Assembly (NCBI GenBank): GCA_008711295.1 | Contig: VUYV01000003.1 | Location: 8,336,515-8,400,514, forward strand | Direction: 5' to 3' | DNA from: Anarhynchus alexandrinus | Lineage: Eukaryota; Chordata; Aves; Charadriiformes; Charadriidae | DNA: 64,000 bases | In this document: positions 62,201 to 64,000 of the stretch, piece after piece | Layout: each line of letters opens with the position of its first letter | Numbering within the stretch: position 1 is the stretch's first letter | Position numbers and translations under genes: made by a program | Notes under the pieces: model-generated | What the model was told of the DNA's origin: nothing | Seen by the model: the letters and a program-made list of their open reading frames with translations, nothing else | Databases searched by the model: none

Positions 62201-64000
62201 TATTAATTAGAAATGCTAACTTGATCAGGAAGGTACCTCCCACGCCCACTTTCTTTCCACCCCCCTCCACATTAGAATGGGGCAACTGTTTCCCCAACAC
62301 ATGCATTATTCATTCCCAGCCACCTCAACACGAAACGTTTGCTATTGTTCCCACCGTCCACCCATGTAGCTTATGTTCTCCCGGCATCCTTTCTACTGAA
62401 TGGCGTCTGTGTACCTCACCTCGTGGATTACTGGACCCATTCACATACTGGTGCATCAGTTGGGGAAGAAGCTTGATCATCAGACTGAGAGTATTCTTAT
62501 AGGTTTGGGATGGTGTCTTTTTTTTTTTTTCCCCTGAAAGTTGACGCATACTATGATAGAAAAGAAACTTTTTCTTTAGAGCGGGTTTTGTTAAAAAGAG
62601 GACAGAGCTGTTGAAGCGCCTGTTGCACATGCTGCCCAGAAGCGCACAAGAGAAAGGCAGTGGGTAAAGTGAGCTGCTCTGGCAAATGACAGGAGAAGAG
62701 AGAAGCGCAAACATAGTGAAAGGTATGTTGTAACGCTACTATTTTTTTTTCTCAGTGGCATAAAGTATATTTTCTTTATTGCTTCTTGCTGAATACAGTG
62801 GATTGTTCGCAGGAAAGATTTAGAAAGCATTGTATTTTTGTGTTGGTAAGAAAAAAAGGAATATGCTGTGTTCTCTAAGATGTGGACAAGCTGTCTGAAA
62901 GAGTTCTTCAGAAATATTAGGTAGCTGTCTGTTGCAGTCATTGGTATCCATATAAAAGGCTCAGGAGTAATTCCCTTATTTGTTCCTCAAAGTCTGTTCA
63001 AGGAGGCTGTAAGTTTAAACCCGTGCATTACTTAAGAGTGACAGTGACATGGACGTGTTATTCTTAAACAAGCTGTAAGACTCTTCTAATTGAAAAGTTG
63101 ATTTGTAAAATAGGCATTAGGCACATACATTTCTATTTGTGCTTTCAGAAAATTCCTGTTCAAAGAGCTAATCCGCGTGTCTTGACTGTCTAGTTAGAAG
63201 CTTATATTTGGAAGTAGATTAGAATGGCACTTGTGCGGAGCCCAGATTTCTGCAATGGATCAAGATTGATTACAGTGACACAGAATTTCACTTTTATTTC
63301 AGTAGAATTTAAAGATTGCTTTAGTTCACACAACATCAAAGGTGTCCTTCTAAATAAATATCTGTGCAGTGCGCTATCTTAGGGCATATCTTATTATGTA
63401 CAACATAATCAGACTGATATGGTGTTGCATCAGAAGCAGCACATGTTGTTTTGAAATGTGCCTTGTGGGAAAACAAAATGGGGCATATATAACAATATAT
63501 GTGTTTCTTTGAAGAGAAAGAAGAGTTACAGTGAATGAAGCTCATGCTAATTAATAACATTGGATAGACACTACTGCTTGTCTTGAAATACTGAATGACT
63601 GTTAAACCAGAAATCAAAAGTTTTATTGTCCTTGACATATCACTTTCCAATTCACTGTTCACATTTTTCTTGTTTATTCAGTTTTTCTTCATAGCAAAAT
63701 GACTAGGAACTACTGCTCTGGAGTCCACCCTCTGAAATTAATGGTGTGTGGGGATTACCATTAAAGAAAAAACTCCCACATTTTTTCACAACAGATGCAG
63801 AGACAGGTGAGTGCCTGTTAAACTCTCTGCAAGTGGAGCAGTCCAACTCCTGCACACGGGGAAATACTCACTTTCCTTCTCCCACCTCTGACACAGGACG
63901 AGGAGCAGTGATTATTTTGCTGCTCAGTCAGGAGCATCCCTCCAGCCATCCCTCCAGCTTCCTAGAAAGCTACGTTCCCCTCATGGTGGGGTGGCACTAT
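59241..64000. other. Non-coding DNA to the right edge
   Basis: No gene is supported. A CT-rich microsatellite lies at 60850-60893 and an A run at 60590-60605, with T runs near 61238-61246 and 62518-62530. The stretch 61480-61690 is repeat-free and carries an open + strand frame of about 65 codons without an ATG, discussed in the findings. The last 150 bases are more GC-rich without a clear feature. Confidence 0.6.
60850..60893 (+). repeat. CT-rich microsatellite / polypyrimidine tract
   Basis: A T run and a C run (about 60845-60859) lead into repeated CT units broken by TTC and CCT. It is pure pyrimidine for about 40 bases. Such tracts are common simple sequence in vertebrate introns and intergenic DNA. 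Confidence 0.85.

Noticed and set aside
1..64000. CRISPR arrays, operons, prophage or complete endogenous retrovirus
   Set aside because: No regularly spaced repeats, no bacterial-type gene packing, and no long terminal repeat pairs or gag/pol/env-like frames were seen.

Overview
This looks like vertebrate nuclear DNA, almost certainly avian, probably from an AT-rich, gene-poor part of a macrochromosome. The best evidence is a CR1 retroposon 3' end at 28570-28820. It has the bird-type terminal octamer repeat (CATAGAAT twice on the + strand) and encodes the last part of the CR1 reverse-transcriptase protein on the - strand. A second, older CR1 piece lies at 58965-59240. Interspersed repeats are few, old and short, as expected for birds. 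Nothing suggests a bacterial, viral or organellar source.

I find no protein-coding gene I can defend. All open frames are short (200 codons or fewer). The longest ones sit in GC-rich stretches where stops are rare, and apart from the two CR1 pieces none resembles a protein family I know. The window is therefore intergenic or intronic. It opens inside a CpG island (1 to about 535), which is the likely promoter or first-exon region of a gene extending off the left edge or starting here. A second CpG island lies mid-window (about 31850-32330, with a GC-rich shoulder to about 32780). A GC-rich but less CpG-dense block lies at about 18920-19560. The rest is AT-rich non-coding DNA with microsatellites, homopolymer runs and scattered relics of transposable elements.

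Layout: 1-535 CpG island with G-quadruplex motifs; 536-10500 unique non-coding DNA with a long imperfect hairpin at 3820-3956; 10506-10613 MIR-like SINE tail; 11093-11372 possible hAT-type DNA transposon relic; 11373-28569 non-coding DNA with the GC block, a second MIR-like tail (21900-22006) and possible old sauropsid repeats; 28570-28820 CR1; 31850-32780 CpG island; 37600-37890 repeat with a tRNA-like segment; 37900-58960 non-coding DNA, possibly containing conserved elements (for example 47520-47650); 58965-59240 CR1 fragment; 59241-64000 non-coding DNA.

The most unusual item is the 137-bp imperfect inverted repeat at 3820-3956. It could be a palindromic transposon relic or an RNA hairpin source. 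I did not find an evident new multi-gene system. Assignments of old repeats rest on remembered consensus sequences and have not been checked by a search.
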